DNA of 34,671 bases from an uncultured Clostridia bacterium (GTDB lineage Bacteria > Bacillota > Limnochordia > Darwinibacteriales > DTU012), in contig FIZJ01000005.1 in assembly GCA_900019385.1 (NCBI GenBank), positions 1-34,671 of the forward strand, given 5' to 3'. The notes under the pieces were generated by a model. It had not been told where the DNA came from. It searched no databases and was given only the letters and a program-made list of their open reading frames with translations. Every line of letters starts with the position of its first letter. Positions within the stretch are counted from its first letter, which is position 1. Of the stretch, positions 8,264 through 15,461 are shown piece after piece. The position numbers and the translations under genes were made by a program.

Positions 8264-8301
8264 GCACACCTGCTCCCCTCAGTTCAATTGATACTGCTAT
8301 C

Positions 8302-9498
8302 CTATTCCTGTTTTTGGGGAGTTGTGATAAACAGCACAGCAATCACTGCAGCCACCGCTGTAACCGCGGCGGCGCCGGCGAACATCACCCACCTGCCGTA
8401 GTTGATGGCAAGCCCAAACAGGGGAGGCCCGATGGCTACGCCAAAGAAACGGACGGTGCCGTATAGGCTGGTGACAATGCCCCGCTGATCCGATTTGGTG
8501 GCTCCGGTGATGATGGCGTTGACGGGCGGCAGGACGCTCCCGATAAAGATCCCTAAAAAGAGCAGCATCAGCATAAAAAGATAAATGTTGGCGAACAGGG
8601 GAATCAAGAGCAGCACCGCTGTGGCGCCTACAGTGCCGAAGATTATCGCCGCCTTGGACCACTGGGGCTGTTTGGAGAGCCACATGCCGCTGAAAAATGA
8701 AGTCAAAGCCATGGCTGTCACCGGGATGGCCAAGACCAGCCCTTTGGCGATGGCGAAGATCCTGTATTCACTTTCCAGATAATCTGACACCCAGCTCATG
8801 ACTCCGAACAATGTGAACAACACCACCATGCCGCTGAAGTAGCTGGCAAGCAATGTCTTGCCTTTCTGACGAAAGACGCTTAAGAGCTTCTGACCGTATT
8901 TTTTTAAGCTTTCGGAGGCTTTCTCATGTTTGGGCTCTTTGACCAGGAACCAGACACCGAGGGCAATCGGGTATGTGACTATGCTGTAAACGAAAAAAGG
9001 AGCGTGCCAGGTGATCATCGCGATCAAAGCTCCCAGGATGGGGCTCGCCACTTTGCCGAACCCGTTTGATGCTTCCAGCATTCCCAGAGCCTTGGTCCGT
9101 TCTTTGCTTTGGAAAATGTCTCCCGTCAGTGCCATGGCCAGCTGATATGTCCCACCGGCGCCCATTCCCTGCAGCACGCGCCCCGCCAGAACGACGGGAA
9201 AAGGGCGTTCCAAAAGCAGCGCGGCGAACCCGGACACCAAACCGCCCAAACCGTACAAGAACAAAGCAGGCACAATGATCACTTTCCGCCCAAACCGGTC
9301 CGACAGATAACCGGCAAAAGGGATGAGAATGCCCGCCGGCAGAGAAAAGAAAGTGACAATCAGCCCCACTTGAAACTGGGTGAGGTTCATGGCCTGTTTC
9401 ATCTGGGGGAACACGGGAATCAGCATTGAGTTGCCCAGCACCATCACAAACGGCACGCCGCAGAGCACGGCAAACTGCAGCGCAGTAGCTTTTTTCAT
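8302..9498 (-). CDS. MFS transporter (drug/metabolite efflux type)
   Basis: A 398-residue major facilitator protein with about 12 hydrophobic segments. The motif between segments 2 and 3 is GYLSDRFGRK, and segment 5 carries GMLEASNGFGKVASPILG, resembling the motif C of 12-14-helix antiporters. The start is ATG at 9498-9496, with GGAGGG about 10 nt upstream. It precedes comA in the same direction. In B. subtilis an MFS gene (yitG) lies in the same cluster as the phosphosulfolactate synthase gene, so transport of sulfolactate or a related compound is a reasonable guess; drug efflux is the alternative. The gene is divergent from the metG leader. Confidence 0.88.
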   Translation of the reverse strand: MKKATALQFAVLCGVPFVMVLGNSMLIPVFPQMKQAMNLTQFQVGLIVTFFSLPAGILIPFAGYLSDRFGRKVIIVPALFLYGLGGLVSGFAALLLERPFPVVLAGRVLQGMGAGGTYQLAMALTGDIFQSKERTKALGMLEASNGFGKVASPILGALIAMITWHAPFFVYSIVTYPIALGVWFLVKEPKHEKASESLKKYGQKLLSVFRQKGKTLLASYFSGMVVLFTLFGVMSWVSDYLESEYRIFAIAKGLVLAIPVTAMALTSFFSGMWLSKQPQWSKAAIIFGTVGATAVLLLIPLFANIYLFMLMLLFLGIFIGSVLPPVNAIITGATKSDQRGIVTSLYGTVRFFGVAIGPPLFGLAINYGRWVMFAGAAAVTAVAAVIAVLFITTPQKQE

Positions 9499-9555
9499 AT
9501 GATGCGCCCTCCAATCCGTTCCCTAATAGTATGAAGCCCCATATTCAAGATAAAC

Positions 9556-9583
9556 TTGACAAACAATGGCATTGTGCTATACT
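9556..9583 (+). promoter_or_regulatory. Sigma-A promoter of the metG T-box transcript
   Basis: TTGACA (9556-9561) and TATACT (9578-9583) are separated by 16 nt, directly upstream of the T-box leader. The start of transcription would fall near 9590. Confidence 0.8.
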
Positions 9584-9589
9584 TATGGC

Positions 9590-9888
9590 TGAGATGCTGC
9601 AAGTATTGACAAAAGCTGTGAAAGAGAAGAGTAGGTTGTCGTGGCTTCTTACAGAGAGCTGGGGCAGGTGAAAGCCAGCAGGGGCAGATGACTGAACATG
9701 GCTCTGGAGCTGTCGGCTGAAGCTTAGTAAGCTTGTACCGGGGGATGCCCGTTACTGCATCAAGGTATAAACGAGACCGGCGGCGATCGCTGGTTTTGGA
9801 GTACCTATGGAGGCCGCTGCTGCGAGGCTGCGGTAAAATTGGGTGGTACCACGAGGCTCTCGTCCCAAACGGGATAAGAGCTTTTTTT
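9590..9888 (+). promoter_or_regulatory. T-box leader (methionyl-tRNA sensing) upstream of metG
   Basis: A leader RNA of about 300 nt that would couple metG expression to the level of uncharged tRNA-Met. The T-box itself is seen at 9836-9853 (AAAATT then GGGTGGTACCACG). Stem I elements include AGAGAG near 9653 and GGTGAAAGCC in the apical part. An ATG at 9698-9700, in the context GAACATGGCTC, fits the specifier position for methionine, which agrees with the downstream gene. A terminator stem and T-run follow at 9857-9888; pairing of the T-box with the 5' side of that stem would form the antiterminator. The call is strong for the T-box and moderate for the exact specifier. Confidence 0.92.
9857..9888 (+). 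terminator. Regulated terminator of the metG T-box
   Basis: A stem GCTCTCGTCCC/GGGATAAGAGC with a 4-nt AAAC loop is followed by seven T. It is the alternative structure to the T-box antiterminator. Confidence 0.9.
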
Positions 9889-9921
9889 AATGCAATAATA
9901 CGGGTATAGGGGGTTATTACT

Positions 9922-11883
9922 TTGGAAAGGCAGAAGTTTTATATCACCACACCTATTTATTATCCCAGCGACAAACTGCACATCGGCCATGCCTACACCA
10001 CAGTGGTCGCCGACTCGCTGGCCCGGTGGCACAAGTTCCTCGGCAAGGAGGTCCGCTTTTTGACCGGTTCAGACGAACACGGGCAGAAGATTCAGCGGAT
10101 CGCGCAAGAAAAGGGAGTGAGCCCTCAGGAATATGTGGACCGGATTGTGGCCTCTTTCAAGGATCTGTGGAAGCGGCTCAACATCGAGTATGACGATTTT
10201 GTCCGCACCACCGAGCCCCGGCACGAGCGGGCTGTGCAGGAAGTGTTTCGCCGAATCTACGAAAAAGGGGACATTTACAAAAGCACTTACAAAGGCTGGT
10301 ACTGCACTCCCTGTGAAACCTTCTGGCTTGAAAGCAAACTGGTGGACGGCAACTGCCCCGACTGCGGCCGCCCCGTGGAACTGGTGGAGGAAGAAAGCTA
10401 CTTTTTCAAAATGAGCAAATATGCGGACCGGCTGCTGAAACATATTGAGGAGCATCCGGAATTCATCCAGCCTGAATCCCGCCGCAATGAGATGGTCAAT
10501 TTCATCAAAAGCGGCCTTGAGGATCTGTGCGTGTCCCGGACCACGTTCGATTGGGGCGTGCCAGTCCCCGATGCGGAAGGCCACGTGATTTACGTATGGT
10601 TCGACGCTTTGACCAATTATCTCACCGGAGTCGGTTTCCCGGACAATCAAGAGTTGTTCGCCAAATGGTGGCCGGCAGATGTGCATCTGATGGCTAAGGA
10701 GATTTTGCGCTTCCACTCCGTTATTTGGCCGATTATCCTCATGGCGTTGGATCTGCCGCTGCCCAAGATCGTCTTCGGCCATGGGTGGCTCTTGTTCGAC
10801 AGCGACAAGATGTCCAAATCCAAGGGGAATGTGGTCGATCCCATCGCTTTGATCCAAGAGTTCGGGGTTGATCCGATCCGCTATTTCCTGTTAAGAGAGA
10901 TTTCCTTCGGCCAGGACGGCAACTTCAGCCGCCAGGCGCTGATTGACAGGACCAACGCGGATTTGGCCAACGACTTGGGCAACCTTCTCAACCGGAGCCT
11001 CGCCATGCTGGAGAAATACCACAACGGTGTTATCCCGGCCCCGGTTCAGCTGGAGCAAGTCGATCACGACCTGGTCAGCTTCGCCGAGGTTACCATCAGC
11101 AAATTTAGGGAACTAATCGACAAACTGGCCATCAACGATGCCCTGGCTACTCTGTGGCAGCTGGTCAGGAGAGGCAACAAATACATCGATGAAACGGCGC
11201 CGTGGGCTTTGGCCAAAGATCCGGCGCGGAAAGGCCGCCTCGATACCGTCATGTATCTTGTCTTCGAGCTTTTGCGGGTCCTGGCCCTGCTGCTGAAGTC
11301 TTTTATTCCTGAAACAAGCGCCAAGATTTGGAACCAGTTGGGAATTGAGGAGCCCATCGACGAACTCCTGGTCGATGCTGCCGAATGGGGCGGACTCAAG
11401 CCCGGCACTGTGACCCGCAAAGGAGATCCGATTTTCCCAAGGATCGACGTTAAGAGGGAAGCCGCATCTGCAGAGATGGAGATTTCAGTCAAAGAACCTC
11501 AAGTCCAGGCCGAGGCATCGAAAGCGGCGAAGCCTGCTGCCGAGGGCGGACAGGACAATCTAATCGACATCAGCGAGTTTGCCAAACTGGAATTGGTTGT
11601 CGCCCGGGTGATCAGCGCCGAAAAGCATCCCAACGCCGACAAGCTGCTGAAGCTTAAGGTTGATACGGGAGACGGCCAGCGCCAGATTGTCGCCGGCATC
11701 GCCAAGCATTACCGGCCTGAAGAATTGGTAGGTAGAAACGTGATCATTGTAGCCAACCTCAAGCCGGCGGTGCTGAGGGGAGAGCGCTCCGAAGGGATGC
11801 TGCTGGCGGCCACTTCCGCCGACGGCACTTTGGAGATAGTCTCGGTGTCCGGACAAATTGCACCGGGAAGCCGGGTGAAATAG
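9922..11883 (+). CDS. metG: Methionyl-tRNA synthetase
   Basis: Charges tRNA-Met with methionine; cytosolic, 653 residues. Domains in order: Rossmann catalytic core with HIGH at residues 20-23; zinc knuckle with CTPC and CPDC pairs (about 127-148); KMSKS at 296-300; helical anticodon-binding domain (about 385-510); and, after an Ala/Glu-rich linker, a C-terminal EMAP/Trbp111-like tRNA-binding domain (about 550-653) used for dimerisation. The start is TTG at 9922, after AGGGGG, giving MERQKFYITTPIYYPS. It is controlled by the T-box leader. tatD follows after 11 nt, the same order as in B. subtilis (metS–yabD). Confidence 0.97.
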   Translation: MERQKFYITTPIYYPSDKLHIGHAYTTVVADSLARWHKFLGKEVRFLTGSDEHGQKIQRIAQEKGVSPQEYVDRIVASFKDLWKRLNIEYDDFVRTTEPRHERAVQEVFRRIYEKGDIYKSTYKGWYCTPCETFWLESKLVDGNCPDCGRPVELVEEESYFFKMSKYADRLLKHIEEHPEFIQPESRRNEMVNFIKSGLEDLCVSRTTFDWGVPVPDAEGHVIYVWFDALTNYLTGVGFPDNQELFAKWWPADVHLMAKEILRFHSVIWPIILMALDLPLPKIVFGHGWLLFDSDKMSKSKGNVVDPIALIQEFGVDPIRYFLLREISFGQDGNFSRQALIDRTNADLANDLGNLLNRSLAMLEKYHNGVIPAPVQLEQVDHDLVSFAEVTISKFRELIDKLAINDALATLWQLVRRGNKYIDETAPWALAKDPARKGRLDTVMYLVFELLRVLALLLKSFIPETSAKIWNQLGIEEPIDELLVDAAEWGGLKPGTVTRKGDPIFPRIDVKREAASAEMEISVKEPQVQAEASKAAKPAAEGGQDNLIDISEFAKLELVVARVISAEKHPNADKLLKLKVDTGDGQRQIVAGIAKHYRPEELVGRNVIIVANLKPAVLRGERSEGMLLAATSADGTLEIVSVSGQIAPGSRVK

Positions 11884-11894
11884 GGGGTGGCACG

Positions 11895-12650
11895 TTGATC
11901 GACAGTCATGCCCATCTAAACGATCCAGATTTTGACGCCGATCTCGACCAGGTGATCACAAGGGCGAAAGCCGCCGGAGTGACGGGGATCATCAATATTG
12001 GCTATGACCTTTCTTCGTCCCGGCGGGCTGTGGAGCTTGCGGAAGAATACGACTGGATGTACGCCGTGGTCGGCGTGCATCCCCATTATGCCCAGGATGT
12101 GACGCCGGAGACCATGGCGGAGCTTGAAGAGATTGCAAAGGCGCCGCAGGTTGTGGCCATCGGCGAAACGGGGCTGGACTATTATTACGACAACTCACCC
12201 CGGGAGGCGCAAAAACGGGTGTTTAACCAGCATCTGGCTTTGGCGGGAAAACTCGGCCTGCCGGTGGTGGTCCATTCCCGGGACGCCACCCAGGATACGT
12301 TTGAGATTATTAAGGCGAATCCCGGGATACGGTACTTGATGCACTGCTATTCCCAGAGCCTGGAAAGTGCCAAGAGCTATCTAGATTTAGGCTGCTATAT
12401 ATCATTCGCCGGGCCCGTGACCTTTAAAAACGCCCACAAACTGCGGCAGGCCGCTGCGTCAGTGCCTTTGGACCGCCTGCTTTTCGAGACAGACTGCCCG
12501 TATCTGGCGCCGGAACCCCTTCGGGGCAAGCGCAACGAACCAGCGTTCGTGAAGTATGTGGCAGAAAAGCTTGCGGAACTGCATGGTGTGCCGGTGGATG
12601 AGTTAATCGCCGCCGTCACCGCCAACACTAAGGCCTTTTTCCGCATCTAG
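11895..12650 (+). CDS. tatD: TatD family metal-dependent hydrolase (deoxyribonuclease)
   Basis: A 251-residue TIM-barrel metalloenzyme of the TatD/YabD family, with 3'-5' exonuclease or DNase activity in characterised members. The metal ligands are visible: H5 and H7 in SHAHL, Glu in IGETGLDYYY, His in VVHSRDA, His in LMHCYSQS, and Asp in FETDCPYLAP. The start is TTG at 11895, with GGGGGTGG just upstream; it follows the metG stop by 11 nt and is therefore likely co-transcribed. The length is normal for the family. Confidence 0.95.
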   Translation: MIDSHAHLNDPDFDADLDQVITRAKAAGVTGIINIGYDLSSSRRAVELAEEYDWMYAVVGVHPHYAQDVTPETMAELEEIAKAPQVVAIGETGLDYYYDNSPREAQKRVFNQHLALAGKLGLPVVVHSRDATQDTFEIIKANPGIRYLMHCYSQSLESAKSYLDLGCYISFAGPVTFKNAHKLRQAAASVPLDRLLFETDCPYLAPEPLRGKRNEPAFVKYVAEKLAELHGVPVDELIAAVTANTKAFFRI

Positions 12651-12661
12651 GCAAAACGGGG

Positions 12662-12690
12662 TTGACGGAACAGACGCCATCTTGTACAAT
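12662..12690 (+). promoter_or_regulatory. Promoter of the tRNA-Lys/tRNA-Glu transcript
   Basis: TTGACG (12662-12667) and TACAAT (12685-12690) are 17 nt apart, ending 18 nt before tRNA-Lys. Confidence 0.8.
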
Positions 12691-12708
12691 AATCTTTGCG
12701 TGATATAA

Positions 12709-12784
12709 GAGCCATTAGCTCAGCAGGTAGAGCACCGGACTTTTAATCCGGGTGTCCCGCGTTCGAGTCGCGGATGGCTCACCA
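12709..12784 (+). tRNA. tRNA-Lys (anticodon TTT)
   Basis: 76 nt with a complete cloverleaf. The acceptor stem is GAGCCAT/ATGGCTC, the D arm GCTCAGCAGGTAGAGC, the anticodon stem CCGGA/TCCGG with loop CTTTTAA, and the T arm CCGCG TTCGAGT CGCGG. The CCA end is encoded. Confidence 0.97.
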
Positions 12785-12785
12785 T

Positions 12786-12861
12786 GCCCCCATCGTCTAG
12801 CGGCCTAGGACACCGCCCTTTCACGGCGAAGGCACCGGTTCAAATCCGGTTGGGGGTACCA
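12786..12861 (+). tRNA. tRNA-Glu (anticodon TTC)
   Basis: 76 nt, one base after tRNA-Lys. The acceptor is GCCCCCA/TGGGGGT, the anticodon loop CTTTCAC (anticodon TTC), the T arm ACCGG TTCAAAT CCGGT, and CCA is encoded. It is co-transcribed with tRNA-Lys. Confidence 0.97.
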
Positions 12862-12871
12862 TGCCAAACAC

Positions 12872-12907
12872 AACTCCTTCCTTAAATAAGCAGGAAGGAG
12901 TTTTTTT
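12872..12907 (+). terminator. Terminator of the tRNA-Lys/Glu transcript
   Basis: A 10-bp stem AACTCCTTCC/GGAAGGAGTT (12872-12881 with 12893-12902) runs into seven T. Confidence 0.92.
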
Positions 12908-12975
12908 ATTCCGGCCCTGTTGGAATAGACAGGGGGGATTTAGTGAAAACTACTGAAAAAACGGAGGGAATGTTA

Positions 12976-13368
12976 ATGAATAGAATGTGGATCGCCGTTG
13001 TCGTGGTGGCCTTGATCCTTGCCGGCGCATGGTACTTCAACCGCCAGTCCAGTGCCATAAGTTACAAAGACGGCACATATGAAGGAAAATCCGCCACAGA
13101 CGAGCGGGGCAATTATGGTGTGATCCAAATCAAGATTGAGGGCGGCAGAATCACAGATGCCGATTATGTGGAATACGACGCCGGCGGCAACCCCAAAGGC
13201 TCGGAATATCCTTGGCCGCAGGCCATAGAAGCCATTCCCAAGTATGAGGCACGGTTGGTGGAAACGCAGGATCCGGACAGGGTTGACAACATCACAGAAG
13301 CGACGGGGACCGGAGAGAAATTCAGGGAGGCAGCCAAAAACGCGTTGAAATCTGCGGATAAAAGATAA
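12976..13368 (+). CDS. Membrane-anchored FMN-binding-domain-like protein
   Basis: A 130-residue protein with an N-terminal membrane anchor (residues about 4-20, WIAVVVVALILAGAWYF) and one extracytoplasmic domain resembling FMN_bind. Visible features are YKDGTYEGKSA, a middle stretch IQIKIEGGRITDADYVEYD, and a C-terminal segment VDNITEATGTGEKFREAAKNAL. In FMN_bind proteins that last segment reads SGAT-T-S, with FMN attached at Thr; here it is EATGTGEKF, so covalent flavin attachment is uncertain. The start is ATG at 12976, with GGAGGG 7 nt upstream; earlier in-frame ATG and GTG codons sit on or before that site. It stands alone between tRNA genes, with its own terminator. Confidence 0.78.
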   Translation: MNRMWIAVVVVALILAGAWYFNRQSSAISYKDGTYEGKSATDERGNYGVIQIKIEGGRITDADYVEYDAGGNPKGSEYPWPQAIEAIPKYEARLVETQDPDRVDNITEATGTGEKFREAAKNALKSADKR

Positions 13369-13369
13369 A

Positions 13370-13395
13370 GGCTCCTGGCAGGAGCCCATGTTTTT
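13370..13395 (+). terminator. Bidirectional terminator between FMN_bind-like gene and tRNA-Gly
   Basis: GGCTCC/GGAGCC (13370-13375 with 13381-13386), extendable to 8 bp, is followed by CATG and five T. On the minus strand the same stem is followed by a T-rich run, so it can also end the tRNA-Gly transcript. Confidence 0.75.
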
Positions 13396-13405
13396 CTTTA
13401 GAAAA

Positions 13406-13481
13406 TGGAGCGGATGACGGGTCTCGAACCCGCAACCCTCGGCTTGGGAAGCCGATACTCTACCAATTGAGCTACATCCGC
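13406..13481 (-). tRNA. tRNA-Gly (anticodon CCC)
   Basis: 76 nt on the minus strand. The acceptor is GCGGATG/CATCCGC, the D arm GCTCAATTGGTAGAGT, the anticodon stem TCGGC/GCCGA with loop TTCCCAA (anticodon CCC, reading GGG), the T arm GCGGG TTCGAGA CCCGT, discriminator T, and CCA is encoded. Confidence 0.96.
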
Positions 13482-13491
13482 CTGCAAAACT

Positions 13492-13519
13492 ATTATATCA
13501 CTTTTTGGCGTGAGTGCAA
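13492..13519 (-). promoter_or_regulatory. Promoter of tRNA-Gly
   Basis: On the minus strand TTGCAC (13519-13514) and TATAAT (13497-13492) are 16 nt apart, ending 10 nt before the tRNA. Its -35 element is 10 bp from the divergent promoter of tRNA-Arg. Confidence 0.78.
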
Positions 13520-13529
13520 GTAGGAATTC

Positions 13530-13558
13530 TTGACGTCCAAGCCGGCGGGTGCTATAAT
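13530..13558 (+). promoter_or_regulatory. Promoter of tRNA-Arg
   Basis: TTGACG (13530-13535), a 17-nt spacer and a perfect TATAAT (13553-13558), 13 nt before the tRNA. Confidence 0.85.
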
Positions 13559-13571
13559 TACAAATGGTTAT

Positions 13572-13646
13572 GCGCCTATAGCTCAGAGGATAGAGCACCG
13601 GCCTCCGGAGCCGGGTGCGCAGGTTCGAGTCCTGCTAGGCGCGCCA
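13572..13646 (+). tRNA. tRNA-Arg (anticodon CCG)
   Basis: 75 nt. The acceptor is GCGCCTA/TAGGCGC, the D arm GCTCAGAGGATAGAGC, the anticodon stem CCGGC/GCCGG with loop CTCCGGA (anticodon CCG, reading CGG), the T arm GCAGG TTCGAGT CCTGC, discriminator G, and CCA is encoded. Confidence 0.96.
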
Positions 13647-13656
13647 TCTTTTATTC

Positions 13657-13694
13657 AAGACCGAGAATCGTACCTGTCTCCGGTCTTTTTTTTT
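13657..13694 (+). terminator. Terminator of tRNA-Arg
   Basis: AAGACCG/CGGTCTT (13657-13663 with 13681-13687), with further AGA/TCT pairing past a one-base bulge, runs into nine T. Confidence 0.88.
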
Positions 13695-13760
13695 GTTGCA
13701 GGAAACGGGCAGGAATATGCCGAAACCTGTCACCATAAGCTGTAGCGAGGAGGTAATACT

Positions 13761-14600
13761 GTGGCGGCGCAGATCATCGACGGCAAGCAAATTGCCCAGC
13801 AGATCCGCAGCGACCTTGCCCGGCAGATACAGGAACGTATTGAGCAGGGAAAGCCCAGGCCGGGCCTGGCGGTCGTCCTGGTGGGAGACAACCCGGCATC
13901 ACAGCTGTATGTGAAGATGAAGCAAAAAGCATGCCTTGAAGTGGGTATTCACTCGGAAGAACACCGGCTGCCGGCATCCATCAGTCAAGGCCGGCTGCTT
14001 GGACTGATCGATCAGCTCAACAGTGATCCCCGGATCCACGGGATCCTTGTGCAGCTCCCTCTTCCGGATGGACTTGACGAGGAGGAGGTTATCATGAGGA
14101 TCCGCCCCGAGAAAGATGTGGACGGGTTTCATCCCATCAATGTGGGCCGGCTGGCCATCGGGGCCGATACTTATGTGCCCTGCACTCCAGCGGGGGTAAT
14201 GAAAATGCTGGATTGGATCAACTATGATCCGGCCGGTAAAAAAGCGGTTGTCGTCGGGCGGAGCAATATCGTCGGCAAGCCCGTTGCCCAGCTCCTCCTT
14301 AAGCGCAATGCCACGGTCACCATCTGTCATTCCCACACGAAAGATCTTATGGATGAATGCAGGCAGGCCGACATCCTGGTCGCAGCCGTAGGCAGGCCGC
14401 AAATGATCAAGGCGGACTGGGTGAAACCGGGGGCGGCCGTGATTGATGTGGGCATCAACAAAATTGGCAAAAAAACAGTCGGCGATGTCGACTTTGACAA
14501 TGTAAAAGAGGTGGCCGGATGGATTACGCCGGTTCCGGGCGGAGTTGGGCCGATGACCATTGCCATGCTGCTGGCCAATACGGTGCGAGCGGCGGGATAG
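13761..14600 (+). CDS. folD: Methylenetetrahydrofolate dehydrogenase / methenyltetrahydrofolate cyclohydrolase
   Basis: Bifunctional one-carbon enzyme interconverting 5,10-methylene- and 10-formyl-tetrahydrofolate with NADP(H); cytosolic, 279 residues. Hallmarks are [16 protein letters not shown] (catalytic Lys and Tyr region), [36 protein letters not shown], the nucleotide-binding [18 protein letters not shown], and the C-terminal [19 protein letters not shown]. The start is GTG at 13761, behind a GAGGAGG site. It is followed by its own terminator, so it is probably not in the mla operon. Confidence 0.97.
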   Translation: MAAQIIDGKQIAQQIRSDLARQIQERIEQGKPRPGLAVVLVGDNPASQLYVKMKQKACLEVGIHSEEHRLPASISQGRLLGLIDQLNSDPRIHGILVQLPLPDGLDEEEVIMRIRPEKDVDGFHPINVGRLAIGADTYVPCTPAGVMKMLDWINYDPAGKKAVVVGRSNIVGKPVAQLLLKRNATVTICHSHTKDLMDECRQADILVAAVGRPQMIKADWVKPGAAVIDVGINKIGKKTVGDVDFDNVKEVAGWITPVPGGVGPMTIAMLLANTVRAAG

Positions 14601-14609
14601 ACAGCCTAG

Positions 14610-14640
14610 AAGACGCTGCCATTTTGGCAAGCGTCTTTTT
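14610..14640 (+). terminator. Terminator of folD
   Basis: AAGACGCT-GCCA pairs with TGGC-A-AGCGTCTT (14610 to 14637, one mismatched position), followed by a T-run. It separates folD from mlaE. Confidence 0.85.
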
Positions 14641-14671
14641 CGCAGGAGTTCTTTTGCCGGATCAAGAATAT

Positions 14672-14690
14672 ATTCTCTAGCTAGATGAAT
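14672..14690 (+). promoter_or_regulatory. Near-palindrome upstream of mlaE, possible operator
   Basis: ATTCTCTAG and CTAGATGAAT form a dyad centred between 14680 and 14681 with a single bulged T, about 18 bp before the mlaE start. No convincing sigma-A promoter with correct spacing was found in this gap. A regulator binding site is only a possibility. Confidence 0.3.
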
Positions 14691-14707
14691 GACGGGGAGC
14701 CAGGGCA

Positions 14708-15445
14708 ATGATCAAGTTTTTCGAGAATGTAGGCAAGATCGCACGGTTGATCGCCGAGTCCATCTACCACGTTGTCCGCGGGGACGTGGAATTCAAGAAC
14801 ACCACCCAGCAAATGGTGTCGCTCGGAGTCAGGTCCATCCCTCTCGTATTGATCATCAGCGGTTTTACCGGTATGGTGTTTTCACTGCAGGTAGCCCAGG
14901 AACTCAAGAGGTTTGGCGCCGAATCATTCATAGGCCAGCTTTTGGGGCTGGCGATCATCAGAGAACTGGGCGCAGTCCTGACAGGGGTCGTGGTTGCCGG
15001 CCGGGCCGGATCGGCTATCGCCGCGGAACTCGGCGCCATGAAGGTGACGGAACAGATCGATGCCTTGGAAGCCATGGCCACCAGCCCGGTGCAGTACTTG
15101 GTGGCGCCCCGTTTGATCGCTTGTATGATCATGGTGCCTGTCTTGACGGTGTTCGCCCATTTAATCGGCATGACGGGCGGATACGTTGTAGCCACCAGCC
15201 AAGTGGGGATTATCCCCATGGTGTTCTACCAGTCGTCGATTCGCGCAATCCGTTTCTATGATATTTTCTGCAGCTTGGTCAAAGCTGCGGTGTTCGGCAT
15301 GATCGTGGCGGTTGCCGGATGTTATCACGGGCTGAACACAAACAAAGGCGCCCAGGGCGTCGGCACGGCGACCATCGCGGCAGTGGTCAGCAGTATGATC
15401 GGCATTTTCATTTCCAACTACTTCCTCTCGGCTTTAATGTGGTAA
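14708..15445 (+). CDS. mlaE: MlaE family phospholipid ABC transporter permease
   Basis: Inner-membrane permease of the Mla/MCE lipid transport system, 245 residues. An N-terminal amphipathic helix region (residues 1-45) precedes about five membrane segments. The family signature is clear in the middle: FTGMVFSLQVAQEL, IIRELGAVLTGVVVAGR, then AGSAIAAELGAMKVTEQIDALEAM, the coupling region contacting MlaF. The C-terminal segment carries GVGTATIAAVV. The start is ATG at 14708, with GGGGAG a short way upstream. mlaF follows after 16 nt and mlaD overlaps mlaF, so the three form one operon. No MlaB (STAS), MlaC or MlaA gene is present. Confidence 0.95.
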   Translation: MIKFFENVGKIARLIAESIYHVVRGDVEFKNTTQQMVSLGVRSIPLVLIISGFTGMVFSLQVAQELKRFGAESFIGQLLGLAIIRELGAVLTGVVVAGRAGSAIAAELGAMKVTEQIDALEAMATSPVQYLVAPRLIACMIMVPVLTVFAHLIGMTGGYVVATSQVGIIPMVFYQSSIRAIRFYDIFCSLVKAAVFGMIVAVAGCYHGLNTNKGAQGVGTATIAAVVSSMIGIFISNYFLSALMW

Positions 15446-15461
15446 CCTTGGAGGACGCAAC

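Noticed and set aside
9688-9690. Alternative ATG as T-box specifier
   Set aside because: It lies further from the expected GAA context; the ATG at 9698-9700 fits the usual arrangement better.
10069-10857. Open frame (262 codons) on the minus strand opposite metG
   Set aside because: It lies entirely within the metG catalytic core; no start context or domain supports it.
12976-13368. Possible lipoprotein at the FMN_bind-like gene
   Set aside because: There is no cysteine in a lipobox position after the hydrophobic segment; a membrane anchor fits better.
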